Source of the DNA: Bacteroidales bacterium
GTDB taxonomy: Bacteria > Bacteroidota > Bacteroidia > Bacteroidales > Muribaculaceae
Assembly (NCBI GenBank): GCA_019416425.1
Contig: DXXK01000053.1
Span: forward strand, 1 to 37,500
Direction of reading: 5' to 3'
Length of the DNA stretch: 37,500 nucleotides
Of this stretch, positions 1-8,514 are shown piece by piece. A model generated the notes under the pieces. The model ran no database searches, was not told where the DNA came from, and saw only the letters and a list, made by a program, of their open reading frames with translations. The first letter of the stretch is position 1. The number at the start of each line of letters is the position of its first letter. Position numbers and translations under genes: made by a program.

Positions 1-751
1 GGCGGGCGGAGAGGAACTGTTCGGCGGCGCGGAGGTCGGCGGGGGTGTCGATGCCGATGGTAGGGGTGTCGCTGACGGCCACGCGGATGCGGTAGCCGTT
101 CTGGAGCCAGCGCAGCTGCTCCAGACTCTCGGCCATCTCCAGAGGACTGCGCGGAATGGCCACAATCTCTCTCAACGCCTGCGGCGTGTAGGCGTAGATG
201 CCGATATGAGTATAGTACTGTACCGTAGACGGCCACTTCGCATGCTCCACCCCGCGCACATACGGTATCACGCTACGGCTGAAGTACAAGGCCTCCCCCG
301 TCTCAGACTTGACCAATTTCACCAGATTCGGGTCGGCGATGCCCTCATATGTGCCGTCCTGCGGATAGGGACGCGCCAACGTGGCCAACTGCGTACCAGA
401 ATAGTCCACGAACAGCTTCACGACAGCCTCGATCTGCTTCGGGTCGATGAAAGGCTCATCACCCTGCACGTTCACAATCACTTCGGCATCTACGCCAAGT
501 TTGCCGTACGCCTCCGCTAATCGGTCCGTGCCGCTGGGATGGTCGGCGCGGGTCATAGCCGCACGGAAACCCGCACCCGTCACCGTATCGAAGATGCGTT
601 CATCATCAGTAGCCACAGCCAGGTCGAATCCTGTCAGGCTCACCTGCTCGCATACACGCAATATCATCTCTTTTCCCAGGATCTTAGCCAACGGCTTGCC
701 CGGAAAACGTGTCGACGCATAACGCGCCGGTATCAATACCAATACTTTCAT
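1..751 (-). CDS. kdsB: 3-deoxy-manno-octulosonate cytidylyltransferase, nearly complete (C-terminal end cut by window edge)
   Basis: KdsB activates KDO with CTP to give CMP-KDO for the inner core of lipopolysaccharide, in the cytoplasm. Reading leftward from ATG at 751, the frame stays open to the window edge for 250 codons, close to the family's usual 245-255 residues, so only the last few residues can be missing. The N-terminus has the nucleotide-binding signature IPARYASTRFPGKPL, followed by ATDDERI and the conserved VQGDEPFI, and later HIGIYAY. It starts one base after the stop of the upstream flippase gene, so it is the third gene of a GT4-flippase-kdsB unit. The family call is secure from the motifs; the stop codon is not visible. 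Confidence 0.95.
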   Translation of the reverse strand, partial: MKVLVLIPARYASTRFPGKPLAKILGKEMILRVCEQVSLTGFDLAVATDDERIFDTVTGAGFRAAMTRADHPSGTDRLAEAYGKLGVDAEVIVNVQGDEPFIDPKQIEAVVKLFVDYSGTQLATLARPYPQDGTYEGIADPNLVKLVKSETGEALYFSRSVIPYVRGVEHAKWPSTVQYYTHIGIYAYTPQALREIVAIPRSPLEMAESLEQLRWLQNGYRIRVAVSDTPTIGIDTPADLRAAEQFLSAR

Positions 752-752
752 T

Positions 753-1898
753 TCAGTTAGATTCAGTCTGCGTCCCGGCCTTCACCTCCTTTTCCTCATC
801 CAGACGCTCACGATACTTGGAATAAGTGCCGCGCACCCAGAACGGAATCACGAAACAGCCTATCAGCATATAAAGATAATACGTTATCAGACGCCAGAAA
901 ATTGCCATGATCAACGCGATTCCCGCCGTGGACACCAGATCGCCGTAATAATTGGAGAACAGCCACTCGCTAAGACCCGATCCACCGGGCGTCGGACTGA
1001 TCATCAGCACCACCCAGATCACGAACTGACGCGCCAGGATGTCCCACTGATAGCTGTCCGTTCCGGGCAGGAAACCTAAGAACAGCGCGTTCACCACGAA
1101 ATAACGGGCAGTCCATGCCAGCGCCGTACCGATGAACACACGCAGCCAGAACCAGAACGACTTGCTCTTCAGCTCCTGCGACGTAGCAATCATGTTAGCG
1201 CCCAATCCCCGAATCGAGTCCGACCATCGGTGCAGCCAATGCCATGACGCGATATGATTCAGCACCTTCTGTATCCACATCGGTTTCCAGAGAATGCCTA
1301 AGAACAGGATGAACGTCCACAGTGTGATGAAGCCGTAAACGACCCAGAACGTCAGCTCGATTCCATGCGAGAAAGCTGCTCCTGTGGCCTGGAATACCTG
1401 TTCCCTGGGTGTCAACGCCACGACTATGGGACATGACACCACAAAGAACAGCTCGTCCATAAACAGCGTGGTCAGCATCAGCGTCGTGGCCTTGCCGAAT
1501 TCTATCCCCTCGGAATTGAGGTAAACCGGGCCCAGCGAACTGCCTCCAACCGCCGATGGCGTCACACAGTTGGTGAATTCGCAAAGCATGTCCACCTCCC
1601 ACGCCTGCTTCCAGCTCAGTTTGTTGTCCGTCAGCTCCCTGAACCGCCATATCAAGCCGAAGTCACGCCCCGCCATGCACAGGATGGCCAGGAACACGCA
1701 GAATATGGACCATGGCGTGAACTGAATGGAATCAAGCGCGGCCTGCAGGTTCTCCTTACGGGCATCGTGCATGAACATCAGCACTACGACACCAATCCCT
1801 ATCGCCACTGGCAACAGGACCTTCCACAGCGATATCGGGTTCCGGCCATGAATGGTCTCCACCGATGCAGGCTTGATGTTATTTCCCTCAGCAGACAT
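753..1898 (-). CDS. LPG-synthase-TM / YbhN-type membrane flippase-like protein
   Basis: A 381-residue polytopic inner-membrane protein with about eight hydrophobic segments from residue 27 onward. Near the C-terminus it carries PTPGGSGLSEW, the hallmark of the lysylphosphatidylglycerol synthase transmembrane family (PF03706; MprF N-terminal half, YbhN, AglD). Members without the synthase domain are thought to move or handle lipids or lipid-linked sugars; no aminoacyl-transfer domain is present here. Its start overlaps the end of the GT4 gene by 11 bases and its stop lies one base before kdsB, which implies translational coupling. I infer a role in moving the glycolipid made by the neighbouring glycosyltransferase; the actual substrate cannot be read from sequence. 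The tail after residue 355 is charged and cytoplasmic-looking. Confidence 0.85.
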   Translation of the reverse strand: MSAEGNNIKPASVETIHGRNPISLWKVLLPVAIGIGVVVLMFMHDARKENLQAALDSIQFTPWSIFCVFLAILCMAGRDFGLIWRFRELTDNKLSWKQAWEVDMLCEFTNCVTPSAVGGSSLGPVYLNSEGIEFGKATTLMLTTLFMDELFFVVSCPIVVALTPREQVFQATGAAFSHGIELTFWVVYGFITLWTFILFLGILWKPMWIQKVLNHIASWHWLHRWSDSIRGLGANMIATSQELKSKSFWFWLRVFIGTALAWTARYFVVNALFLGFLPGTDSYQWDILARQFVIWVVLMISPTPGGSGLSEWLFSNYYGDLVSTAGIALIMAIFWRLITYYLYMLIGCFVIPFWVRGTYSKYRERLDEEKEVKAGTQTESN

Positions 1899-3108
1899 TA
1901 CTCAACACAAGTTTATTCTGATTGGCAGCGATCAGAGTGTCATAACGGTCCACGACTTCCTCCACCACATTCTGCCAGGACCGAACCAGCGTATTGCGCG
2001 CACCGTTACGGGCCGTACGCAGCTCATCGCGGTTCTGCGCCAGATGGGCGACAAGCCTCTCGAAATCCTCCGGATTCTTCCGGGTCAGGAAACCGTTCCA
2101 GCCGTCACGGATCACCTCGGCCGCCGTGGAGCCCTCCAGAAGAATCGAAGGCACGCCCATGGCCGCCTCCTCGCGTACCACCAGCGGCGCGTTGTCATAG
2201 AACGACGGAAACAGGAACAGGTCGGATGCGGCAAAGAAATCGGCAATCCTGTCCCGGTCCCTGATGACGCCACGCATGGTTACGCAGTCGTCCAGACCAT
2301 ATGCCGAGATACGCCCACGGATATCGCCGGCGGCATAACCCTGACCTATGAAATTCATTACATACGGCACATTCCGCTCCTTGAGCAGACGTAAGGTCTC
2401 CACAATCACATCGAGTCCCTTCTCCCATATGTGCTGTCCCACGAACAGCAGAGCCAGCCTGTCCTCAGGGAAGCCAAGCCTACGCTTTGCCTGCAGTTTG
2501 TAGTCATCCACGCTCCCTTTGATCCGGTCGGCCAGGTCATTGCCGTTCTCCATTACCGTCAGTGGCCCATGGTAGCCATACTCACGCACAGTCTCCTCCA
2601 CCTGCGCCTGAGGAATCCATACCTCGTCACAGGCGTTGAAGAAATCCAGGATGCGCTTCATTATCTTGCCGACCATCCAGGATGTGGCGCCTGTGAAGGA
2701 ATGCTCCAGGTCATCCCGGTATTTTGAATGGAAAGTGCCTATCAACGGTACTCCTGTTTTCCTCTTTACATATACAGCCAAGCGGCCGGAGGAGAAGGGG
2801 CAATGTGCGTGCGCGATCTTGAAATCGGCCTGACGCAACCTGTGCCATATGAAAGGATCCAGCTTCGGGTAACCGTAACGATAAGGACGGCGTGAAGGAA
2901 TCGGCAACGAGAAATAACGCAATACCTTGTAGCCGTAATCATCACTTTCGGGATTCCAGGGCGTCACCACGCAGGGTGTACGGCCCATTGAATCGAGCCA
3001 ATGCGCATAATTCTCCACCGTCAGCGTCACGCCGTCGTAGATTGGAGGGAAACTGTCGTTGAATATCCCGTAGAGGTCAGATTTGTCTAAAGGCGTGCTT
3101 TGTGCCAT
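1888..3108 (-). CDS. GT4-family glycosyltransferase
   Basis: A 406-residue GT-B fold enzyme. The N-terminal half has the acceptor-domain start FPPIYDGVTLTVENYAHWL and a HAHCPFSSGR stretch. The C-terminal Glycos_transf_1 half has LLFVGQHIWEKGLDVI followed by the donor-site region EEAAMGVPSILLEGSTAAEVI, the GT4 E-x7-E type motif. GT4 enzymes are retaining transferases using nucleotide sugars, and many glycosylate membrane lipids on the cytoplasmic face. There is no signal peptide. It is the first gene of the minus-strand unit and overlaps the flippase gene by 11 bases. Acceptor and sugar are unknown: a diacylglycerol or sphingolipid glycosyltransferase is plausible from the context, an LPS or capsule sugar transferase equally so. 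Confidence 0.85.
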   Translation of the reverse strand: MAQSTPLDKSDLYGIFNDSFPPIYDGVTLTVENYAHWLDSMGRTPCVVTPWNPESDDYGYKVLRYFSLPIPSRRPYRYGYPKLDPFIWHRLRQADFKIAHAHCPFSSGRLAVYVKRKTGVPLIGTFHSKYRDDLEHSFTGATSWMVGKIMKRILDFFNACDEVWIPQAQVEETVREYGYHGPLTVMENGNDLADRIKGSVDDYKLQAKRRLGFPEDRLALLFVGQHIWEKGLDVIVETLRLLKERNVPYVMNFIGQGYAAGDIRGRISAYGLDDCVTMRGVIRDRDRIADFFAASDLFLFPSFYDNAPLVVREEAAMGVPSILLEGSTAAEVIRDGWNGFLTRKNPEDFERLVAHLAQNRDELRTARNGARNTLVRSWQNVVEEVVDRYDTLIAANQNKLVLSNVC

Positions 3109-3190
3109 AATAGTGGATCGATTACTGACGATTATTATAGTATGAACAACCGAACGAGCGGATTGTTAAACATATGGGGCAATGATATGG

Positions 3191-3247
3191 ACAAAAAAAT
3201 GAAACGCAACGGACGATATATGTTTCAATAACGATCCGTTGCGTTTC
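3191..3247 (-). terminator. Rho-independent terminator of tRNA-Cys
   Basis: Two perfect 13-base arms (gaaacgcaacgga at 3201-3213 and its complement at 3235-3247) form a stem read on the minus strand just downstream of the tRNA. They are followed by a run of seven T residues on that strand (the aaaaaaa near 3192-3198). The position fits termination of the single-gene tRNA transcript. Confidence 0.85.
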
Positions 3248-3255
3248 CGCCCCTG

Positions 3256-3326
3256 AGGTTCCAAGCAGACTCGAACTGCTGTAAACGGTTTTGCAGACCG
3301 GTACCTAACCACTCGGACATGGAACC
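3256..3326 (-). tRNA. tRNA-Cys (anticodon GCA)
   Basis: A 71-base cloverleaf on the minus strand. The 7-bp acceptor stem is GGTTCCA (3326-3320) with TGGAACC (3263-3257), and the discriminator is T at 3256. The anticodon loop reads CTGCAAA, giving GCA for cysteine, and the T-arm carries GTTCGAGTC. CCA is not encoded, as is usual in Bacteroidota. It sits alone between the GT4 unit and ftsK with its own promoter and terminator. Confidence 0.95.
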
Positions 3327-3338
3327 CTTTTGCGACTG

Positions 3339-3369
3339 CAAAATTAATACAAATTTCCGAACTGGCAAA
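3339..3369 (-). promoter_or_regulatory. Bacteroidota-type promoter for tRNA-Cys
   Basis: On the minus strand TTTG (3369-3366) is followed after 19 bases by TAATTTTG (3346-3339). This matches the Bacteroidota primary-sigma consensus TTTG-N19to21-TAnnTTTG. Transcription would start around 3332, a few bases before the mature tRNA 5' end at 3326. Confidence 0.85.
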
Positions 3370-3409
3370 ATTTTTCGTTCAAAAAATTATGCAGCCGCCT
3401 CTATTAGGC

Positions 3410-6184
3410 TTATAATGAATTGAGTATATTTTCCAGTTCCATCGGGTCCACCAGCACGGCACGCGGTTTGCCGCCCTGGTTCGGGCCGACTATATGCGCC
3501 TGCTCCATCTGGTCCATGATTCGTCCGGCACGAGTGTAGCCCAGCGAGAAGAGACGCTGGATCGAGCTGGTGGACGCCTGGCCCTTGTTGACGATCATGC
3601 GGGCCACCTCGTCGAACAGCGGGTCACGCTCACGCATGTTCACCTCGTCCGAAGGTCCGTCGTCGTTGGTGGCCAGCTGAGGCTCGGGCAGCACATACGG
3701 TCCCTGCGCGTAGGGCTGTTTGCCGACGTACTCGCAGATGGCCTCCACCTCCGGAGTGTCGATGAAGGCGCACTGCACGCGCACCATCTCCGACTTGTGG
3801 AATATCAGCATATCTCCGCGACCTATCAGCTGCTGTGCGCCGGGGGTGTCCAGGATGGTCTTGGAGTCCACTCCCGACGACACCTTGAACGATATACGCG
3901 CCGGGAAGTTGGCCTTGATGATACCGGTGATTACATTGGTGGAGGGCCGCTGCGTGGCGATGATGACATGCATGCCCACAGCGCGGGCCTTCTGCGCCAG
4001 ACGCGCTATGGGCATCTCCACACTCTTGCCCGACGCCATGATCAGGTCGCCGAACTCGTCCACTATCACCACAATATACGGCAGGAACTTATGCCCGTTC
4101 TCCGGGTTCAGCTGACAGGCTCGGATCTTGGCGTTGTACTCCTCGATGTTGCGGACATGGGCGTCCTTCAACAGCGAGTAGCGCATCTCCATCTCGATCA
4201 CCAGCGAGTTGAGCACCGCCTCTACCTTGCCCGTTGTGGTGTCGGTTATCACCGGCTCGTCGCTCTCCACATCCTCGGGAATCACCGCCATGTAATGGTT
4301 CTTGATCTTGTTGTAGAGGCTGAACTCCACCTGCTTGGGGTCAATCATCACGAACTTCAGCTGCCAGGGGGCCAGGCTGTACATCAGCGAGGCTATTATA
4401 GCGTTAAGGCCCACGGACTTACCCTGGCCGGTGGCGCCGGCCACCAGCAGGTGCGGCATCTCGGCCAGGTCTGCGATGTATATTCCGCTTGCGATAGTCG
4501 AGCCCAAGGCCACGGGCAGATGCAGCTTGGCCTTCTTCTCCTGATACTTGCGCGAGCCGATCACCGTACGCATCGACACCGTCTGAGGATCCTTGTTGGC
4601 CACCTCGATGCCGACCGTTCCCTTGCCGGGAATCGGTGCGATGATACGCACGCCCTTGGCCGCAAGACTCAGGGCGATATCGTCCACCAGCCCGCGGATC
4701 TTCGAGATCTTAACGCCGGCGTCCGGGCGGATCTCATACAACGTCACGGTTGGTCCGATGGTAGCCTGGATGTCGGTGATGGGTATGCCGAAACTCAGCA
4801 GCGTACTCTTGATGCGCTCCTTGTTCTCCTGCTGTTCTTCCTCGTCGACACTCACCTTGGTCACCACCTGGTTCAGCAGGTCCATCGGAGGGAACTTATA
4901 GTTGGTGGATTCCCATGTATCGACCTCGGAACTGAGCTGACGCTTGTCTGCCTCACCGATATGGTTGACGGTAACGACCATCTTGTCCTCGGGCTGTTCC
5001 TCTCCGCTATTCCCTGATTCTTCCGGGCCGATTTCCGCCTCGGCTGCAGCGTCATCCGGACCATCCGGACCTACTGGCGACACCTCCTCTACAGCCGTGC
5101 TGTCGGTTTCAGAATCATCCTCTCTATCATATCCATCATTGTCTATATGAGTAGTGGATTCCTCGTAAGCCTTGCGGATATCGTCTACAGGCTCCTCCGC
5201 CGGCTCCAGGTCGGCCTCGGGTTCCTCGGGAACGCTGTACAGCGGCATGTCATCGTTCGAGAAATCCACTTGAGTGTCGTCCTCGTGCACATCGGCCACG
5301 GCCTCTGGATCGAGACGGGTCGTCTCCCCGGCCCGCAGGTCATCGATTTCCTCCTGCTGGCGCATCCGACGAATCTCGGCCGCGCGTGCCTCGCGCTCGG
5401 CCGCCTCCTCGGCGGCGATACGACGGGCCTCCTTACGCTCCTGGTACAGGTTGCGCGCCCATACCAATACGTCGCGTAGGCATATCAGCACGAACACGGC
5501 TACCATGAAGACCGACAGCAGCACCGCTCCCGTCCATCCCGAGAATCCGATGATGAACTCATTGACGTAACGGCCATGATAGCCACCCCAGTTCACCTGC
5601 GAATGCGCACCGCTGGTCCAAAGCCCGATAATCAACGAAACCGTTATCAGGACTATCAGGCACTTGATGGTGAAGTTGACTGCCTTGAAGCGTGGGCGCC
5701 CAACCAGCAGCTTGAGCGACATGGCTATGAACCACACCACGACAACCAGTGATCCGAGACCGAAACACTCGTTTATCAAGAACTCCGATATGCGTGCGCC
5801 CCCCTCGCCTCCGGCATTGCTGGCCTGATGAAGCACGTATCCCACAGGCATGGAGTTTACAAGACTCTGGTCCTTGACACAGGTCACGAAATAGGATATG
5901 AACGACACCAGCAGGTAGATGCCGATGAAACCCAAGAACAGGCCGAACAGCACCCTGGCGGTCTTGCTGCTCAGCGCCTTAACAGTCTTGGTGTACCATG
6001 GTTCCTTCTTCTGTTTGGATTTCGGGTCTTCGGGCGCGGGGTCCGGCTTGGCCTTGCGGCGCGAGCGCACGCGGCGACCCTCGGCCCGGCGCGCCGCTCC
6101 CTCGGTATCCGCTGTCTCGGTGTGTGAGGTCTCGTTCAGCGACGAGAAGTCGGGCGTATAGTCTGTATATAGATTGTTCGGCAT
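3410..6184 (-). CDS. ftsK: DNA translocase FtsK
   Basis: FtsK couples division with chromosome segregation by pumping DNA at the septum toward the dif site. The 924-residue product has a basic N-terminal tail, four membrane segments between about residues 73 and 240, and then a long acidic, low-complexity linker to about residue 430. The motor follows, with Walker A GATGQGKS near residue 582 and Walker B IVVIVDEFGDL. The C-terminal winged-helix gamma domain (about 855-924, with SIQRLFSLGYTRAGRIMDQME) is the one that reads KOPS sites and contacts XerD. Length and domain order are typical. It is monocistronic on the minus strand; a -7-like TATTTTTG lies about 60 bases upstream. A large open frame on the opposite strand of this gene is a shadow of its codon bias. 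Confidence 0.97.
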   Translation of the reverse strand: MPNNLYTDYTPDFSSLNETSHTETADTEGAARRAEGRRVRSRRKAKPDPAPEDPKSKQKKEPWYTKTVKALSSKTARVLFGLFLGFIGIYLLVSFISYFVTCVKDQSLVNSMPVGYVLHQASNAGGEGGARISEFLINECFGLGSLVVVVWFIAMSLKLLVGRPRFKAVNFTIKCLIVLITVSLIIGLWTSGAHSQVNWGGYHGRYVNEFIIGFSGWTGAVLLSVFMVAVFVLICLRDVLVWARNLYQERKEARRIAAEEAAEREARAAEIRRMRQQEEIDDLRAGETTRLDPEAVADVHEDDTQVDFSNDDMPLYSVPEEPEADLEPAEEPVDDIRKAYEESTTHIDNDGYDREDDSETDSTAVEEVSPVGPDGPDDAAAEAEIGPEESGNSGEEQPEDKMVVTVNHIGEADKRQLSSEVDTWESTNYKFPPMDLLNQVVTKVSVDEEEQQENKERIKSTLLSFGIPITDIQATIGPTVTLYEIRPDAGVKISKIRGLVDDIALSLAAKGVRIIAPIPGKGTVGIEVANKDPQTVSMRTVIGSRKYQEKKAKLHLPVALGSTIASGIYIADLAEMPHLLVAGATGQGKSVGLNAIIASLMYSLAPWQLKFVMIDPKQVEFSLYNKIKNHYMAVIPEDVESDEPVITDTTTGKVEAVLNSLVIEMEMRYSLLKDAHVRNIEEYNAKIRACQLNPENGHKFLPYIVVIVDEFGDLIMASGKSVEMPIARLAQKARAVGMHVIIATQRPSTNVITGIIKANFPARISFKVSSGVDSKTILDTPGAQQLIGRGDMLIFHKSEMVRVQCAFIDTPEVEAICEYVGKQPYAQGPYVLPEPQLATNDDGPSDEVNMRERDPLFDEVARMIVNKGQASTSSIQRLFSLGYTRAGRIMDQMEQAHIVGPNQGGKPRAVLVDPMELENILNSL

Positions 6185-6246
6185 TTATTAATCGATATAA
6201 TTATGTGTTTTCTGTCCATGTGTCCCAATCATTGTGTAAAGGAGTG

Positions 6247-6254
6247 CAAAAATA
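6247..6254 (-). promoter_or_regulatory. Possible -7 box for ftsK
   Basis: TATTTTTG on the minus strand fits TAnnTTTG and lies 63 bases upstream of the ftsK start. No TTTG occurs at the expected -33 distance, so the assignment rests on one box. Confidence 0.4.
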
Positions 6255-6403
6255 CAAAAAATCTATCGCATTCTCCTATTTTATTCGTTAAAAATTACTG
6301 ACAATCTTTAATACTGGGGACAATATGATGGTTTACTGCATTGCTATAATAACTAAATAGCGAATTTTTGCGCCCGGCATTACGGAGTAACAAATATTTT
6401 TTG

Positions 6404-6411
6404 TAATTTTG
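6404..6411 (+). promoter_or_regulatory. Possible -7 box for the 61-aa ORF and dxs
   Basis: TAATTTTG fits TAnnTTTG. The expected start point (about 6418) would coincide with the ATG at 6419, so the first small gene might be read from a leaderless or nearly leaderless mRNA. No good -33 TTTG is found at 19-21 bases; the nearest one upstream is at 6367-6370, 33 bases away. Confidence 0.4.
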
Positions 6412-6418
6412 CCTTGTA

Positions 6419-6604
6419 ATGAAGATGAAGACATCGGCCAAAATAGGATTCAGCATTCTTGTCATATTGTGGATATGGCTGGCATGGGGTGTGTTGTCGG
6501 CAGGCATCACACTGTACAACTTGCTGATAGTCGCCTTCTCAGGCATCATCATACTTGTGCCGATGTGGCGCAAGTGGAACAAGCCTGACAATAAAGACCG
6601 CTGA
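6419..6604 (+). CDS. 61-residue predicted two-helix membrane protein
   Basis: I do not recognise this protein. It has a short basic N-terminus (MKMKTSAK), a hydrophobic helix at about residues 9-29, a second at about 33-48, and a basic hydrophilic tail (WRKWNKPDNKDR). This is the topology of a small inner-membrane peptide. It ends 20 bases before the chosen dxs start and is read in the same direction, so it is probably co-transcribed with dxs. ATG at 6419 or at 6425 could be the start; both are very close to the predicted transcription start. Coding status is supported by the clean membrane pattern and position, not by any known family. Confidence 0.55.
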   Translation: MKMKTSAKIGFSILVILWIWLAWGVLSAGITLYNLLIVAFSGIIILVPMWRKWNKPDNKDR

Positions 6605-6624
6605 AGGCCGTATAAATTTTGAAG

Positions 6625-8514
6625 ATGTACCAGGAAAATCACGAAATAAGCACGCCGCTTCTTGAGCGGATCGACTGTCCTGCGGATCTGCGTAAGCTGT
6701 CCGCGGACCAGTTGCCGCAGGTATGCGCGGAGATCCGTCAGACCCTGATCCACGATCTCAGCACCAATCCGGGCCACTTCGGTTCCAGCATGGGCGCCGT
6801 GGATCTTATCGTGGCGTTGCATTACGTATTCAATACCCCGCGCGACCGGATAGTGTTCGACGTAGGCCATCAGGCCTATGCGCACAAGCTGCTGACCGGA
6901 CGCCGCGAGGCCTTCGCCACCCAGCGCACTCTGGGCGGCATAAGCGGATTCCCCACTCCGGCCGAGAGCGAGTACGACACATTCACATGCGGCCATGCAG
7001 GGAATGCGATCTCGGCCGCATTGGGCATGGCAATCGCAGACATGAACACCCCCGGCCAGGAGGACCGCAACACCGTCGCCCTGATCGGTGACGCATCCAT
7101 CGGAAACGGCCTGGCCTTCGAGGGTCTCAACAACGCCTCCATCAATCCGAACAACCTGCTGATCATCCTGAACGACAACGACATGTCCATATCCCCCAAC
7201 GTCGGGGCGCTGCACCGCTACCTGTCGGACCTGACCACCTCCGACGGCTACAACCGCTGGCGGTACAAGATCTACAAGCTGTTCAAACGCAAGGGAATGA
7301 TGGATGAGACCAAGAAGGGCGTGGCACTGCGCTTCGGCAACGCACTCAAGGCCCTGATCTCCCGCCAGCAGAACATATTCGAGGGCCTCAACATACGCTA
7401 CTTCGGCCCCTTCGACGGCAACGACGTCAACAAGGTGGTCAAGGTGCTTAACGAAATCAAGGACATGAAGGGGCCTCGCATCCTGCACCTGCACACGGTC
7501 AAGGGCCGCGGTTTTGCCCCGGCCGAGCGGAATCCGAGCAACTGGCATGCTCCAGGCCGTTTCGACCCGGAGAGCGGCGAACGCGAGAAAAGCAACGGCA
7601 TCCGTCCCAAATGGCAGGAGGTGTTCGGACAGGAACTGCTGGAGCTGGCACGAAAGGACGAACAAGTCGTGGGTATCACGGCCGCGATGGCCTCCGGAAC
7701 GTCCATCGACATACTGCAGTCGGCCATGCCGGAGCGTGTATACGATGTCGGAATCTCCGAAGGCCACGCCGTGACATTCGCAGGCGGCTTGGCCGCGGCG
7801 GGCAAGCACCCTTTCGTGGCCATATATTCCTCCTTCCTGCAGCGTGCCTACGACAACATCATCCACGACGTAGCCATCCAGAACCTTCCCGTCACTTTAG
7901 CCATCGACCGCGCCGGACTGGTCGGCGAGGACGGCGTCACACATCACGGCATGATGGACATATCCTTCCTGCGTACCATACCGAACATGAAGGTCGCCTC
8001 CCCCTCCGATGCCGGGATGCTGCGCGGACTCATGAACCTGTCGCTTGATAATCCCGGCCCAATGGCCATCCGTTATCCCCGTGGCAGCAGCGTCGAGGCC
8101 GACTACACACCCGTTGATATGGGTCGCGGCCGTACCGTAATCGAGACCAAAGGCGCCGATACTGCCATCCTGTCGCTTGGCCCGGTGCTTCGGAACGTAC
8201 TGGATGCGGCTCGCCGCGCCAAGGAACAGGGCGCCGATATCGATGTCTACGACATGATCTGGGTCAAGCCTATGGATACGGACCTGCTGCGCCATGTTGC
8301 GGAAAACCACCGTCGAATCATAACGGTCGAGGATGGCGTCAAGGCCGGAGGTTTCGGCTCCGCTGTCCAGGAATGGCTGGCCGACAACGGGTTCGACATT
8401 CCCGTAACACGTCTGGGTATCCCGGATTCATTCATCCAGCACGGCTCGGTGGCACAGTTGCAGCAGATCTGCGGCATCGACAGTGACTCAATCCTAAAGA
8501 CCTGCATGTCATGA
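6625..8514 (+). CDS. dxs: 1-deoxy-D-xylulose-5-phosphate synthase
   Basis: Dxs condenses pyruvate and glyceraldehyde 3-phosphate, using thiamine diphosphate, to make the first intermediate of MEP-pathway isoprenoid synthesis. The product is about 629 residues, the usual size. Visible motifs are DVGHQAYAHKLLTGR, the thiamine-diphosphate site GDASIGNGLAFEGLNNA ending in NDND, and in the pyrimidine-binding domain DRAGLVGEDGVTHHG, followed by the transketolase C-terminal domain. The GDA form of the GDG motif is, to my knowledge, normal for Bacteroidales Dxs. I chose ATG 6625 over an in-frame TTG at 6619. The last four bases overlap the trkA start (ATGA), implying translational coupling. Confidence 0.96.
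   Translation: MYQENHEISTPLLERIDCPADLRKLSADQLPQVCAEIRQTLIHDLSTNPGHFGSSMGAVDLIVALHYVFNTPRDRIVFDVGHQAYAHKLLTGRREAFATQRTLGGISGFPTPAESEYDTFTCGHAGNAISAALGMAIADMNTPGQEDRNTVALIGDASIGNGLAFEGLNNASINPNNLLIILNDNDMSISPNVGALHRYLSDLTTSDGYNRWRYKIYKLFKRKGMMDETKKGVALRFGNALKALISRQQNIFEGLNIRYFGPFDGNDVNKVVKVLNEIKDMKGPRILHLHTVKGRGFAPAERNPSNWHAPGRFDPESGEREKSNGIRPKWQEVFGQELLELARKDEQVVGITAAMASGTSIDILQSAMPERVYDVGISEGHAVTFAGGLAAAGKHPFVAIYSSFLQRAYDNIIHDVAIQNLPVTLAIDRAGLVGEDGVTHHGMMDISFLRTIPNMKVASPSDAGMLRGLMNLSLDNPGPMAIRYPRGSSVEADYTPVDMGRGRTVIETKGADTAILSLGPVLRNVLDAARRAKEQGADIDVYDMIWVKPMDTDLLRHVAENHRRIITVEDGVKAGGFGSAVQEWLADNGFDIPVTRLGIPDSFIQHGSVAQLQQICGIDSDSILKTCMS

Noticed and set aside
3494..5017. A 507-codon open frame on the plus strand
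   Set aside because: Antisense to ftsK; rich in H, L, R and V with no recognisable motif. A codon-bias shadow.
7087..7110. GDA instead of GDG in the thiamine-diphosphate motif of Dxs
   Set aside because: First thought to be a missing key residue, but to my recollection Bacteroides Dxs has the same GDAS form; the metal-binding aspartate is intact.
6295..7866. A 523-codon open frame on the minus strand
   Set aside because: Most of it is antisense to dxs, whose family motifs are unmistakable; the reverse frame gives a low-complexity composition rich in V, H, G and R with no domain. High GC makes such shadows common here.
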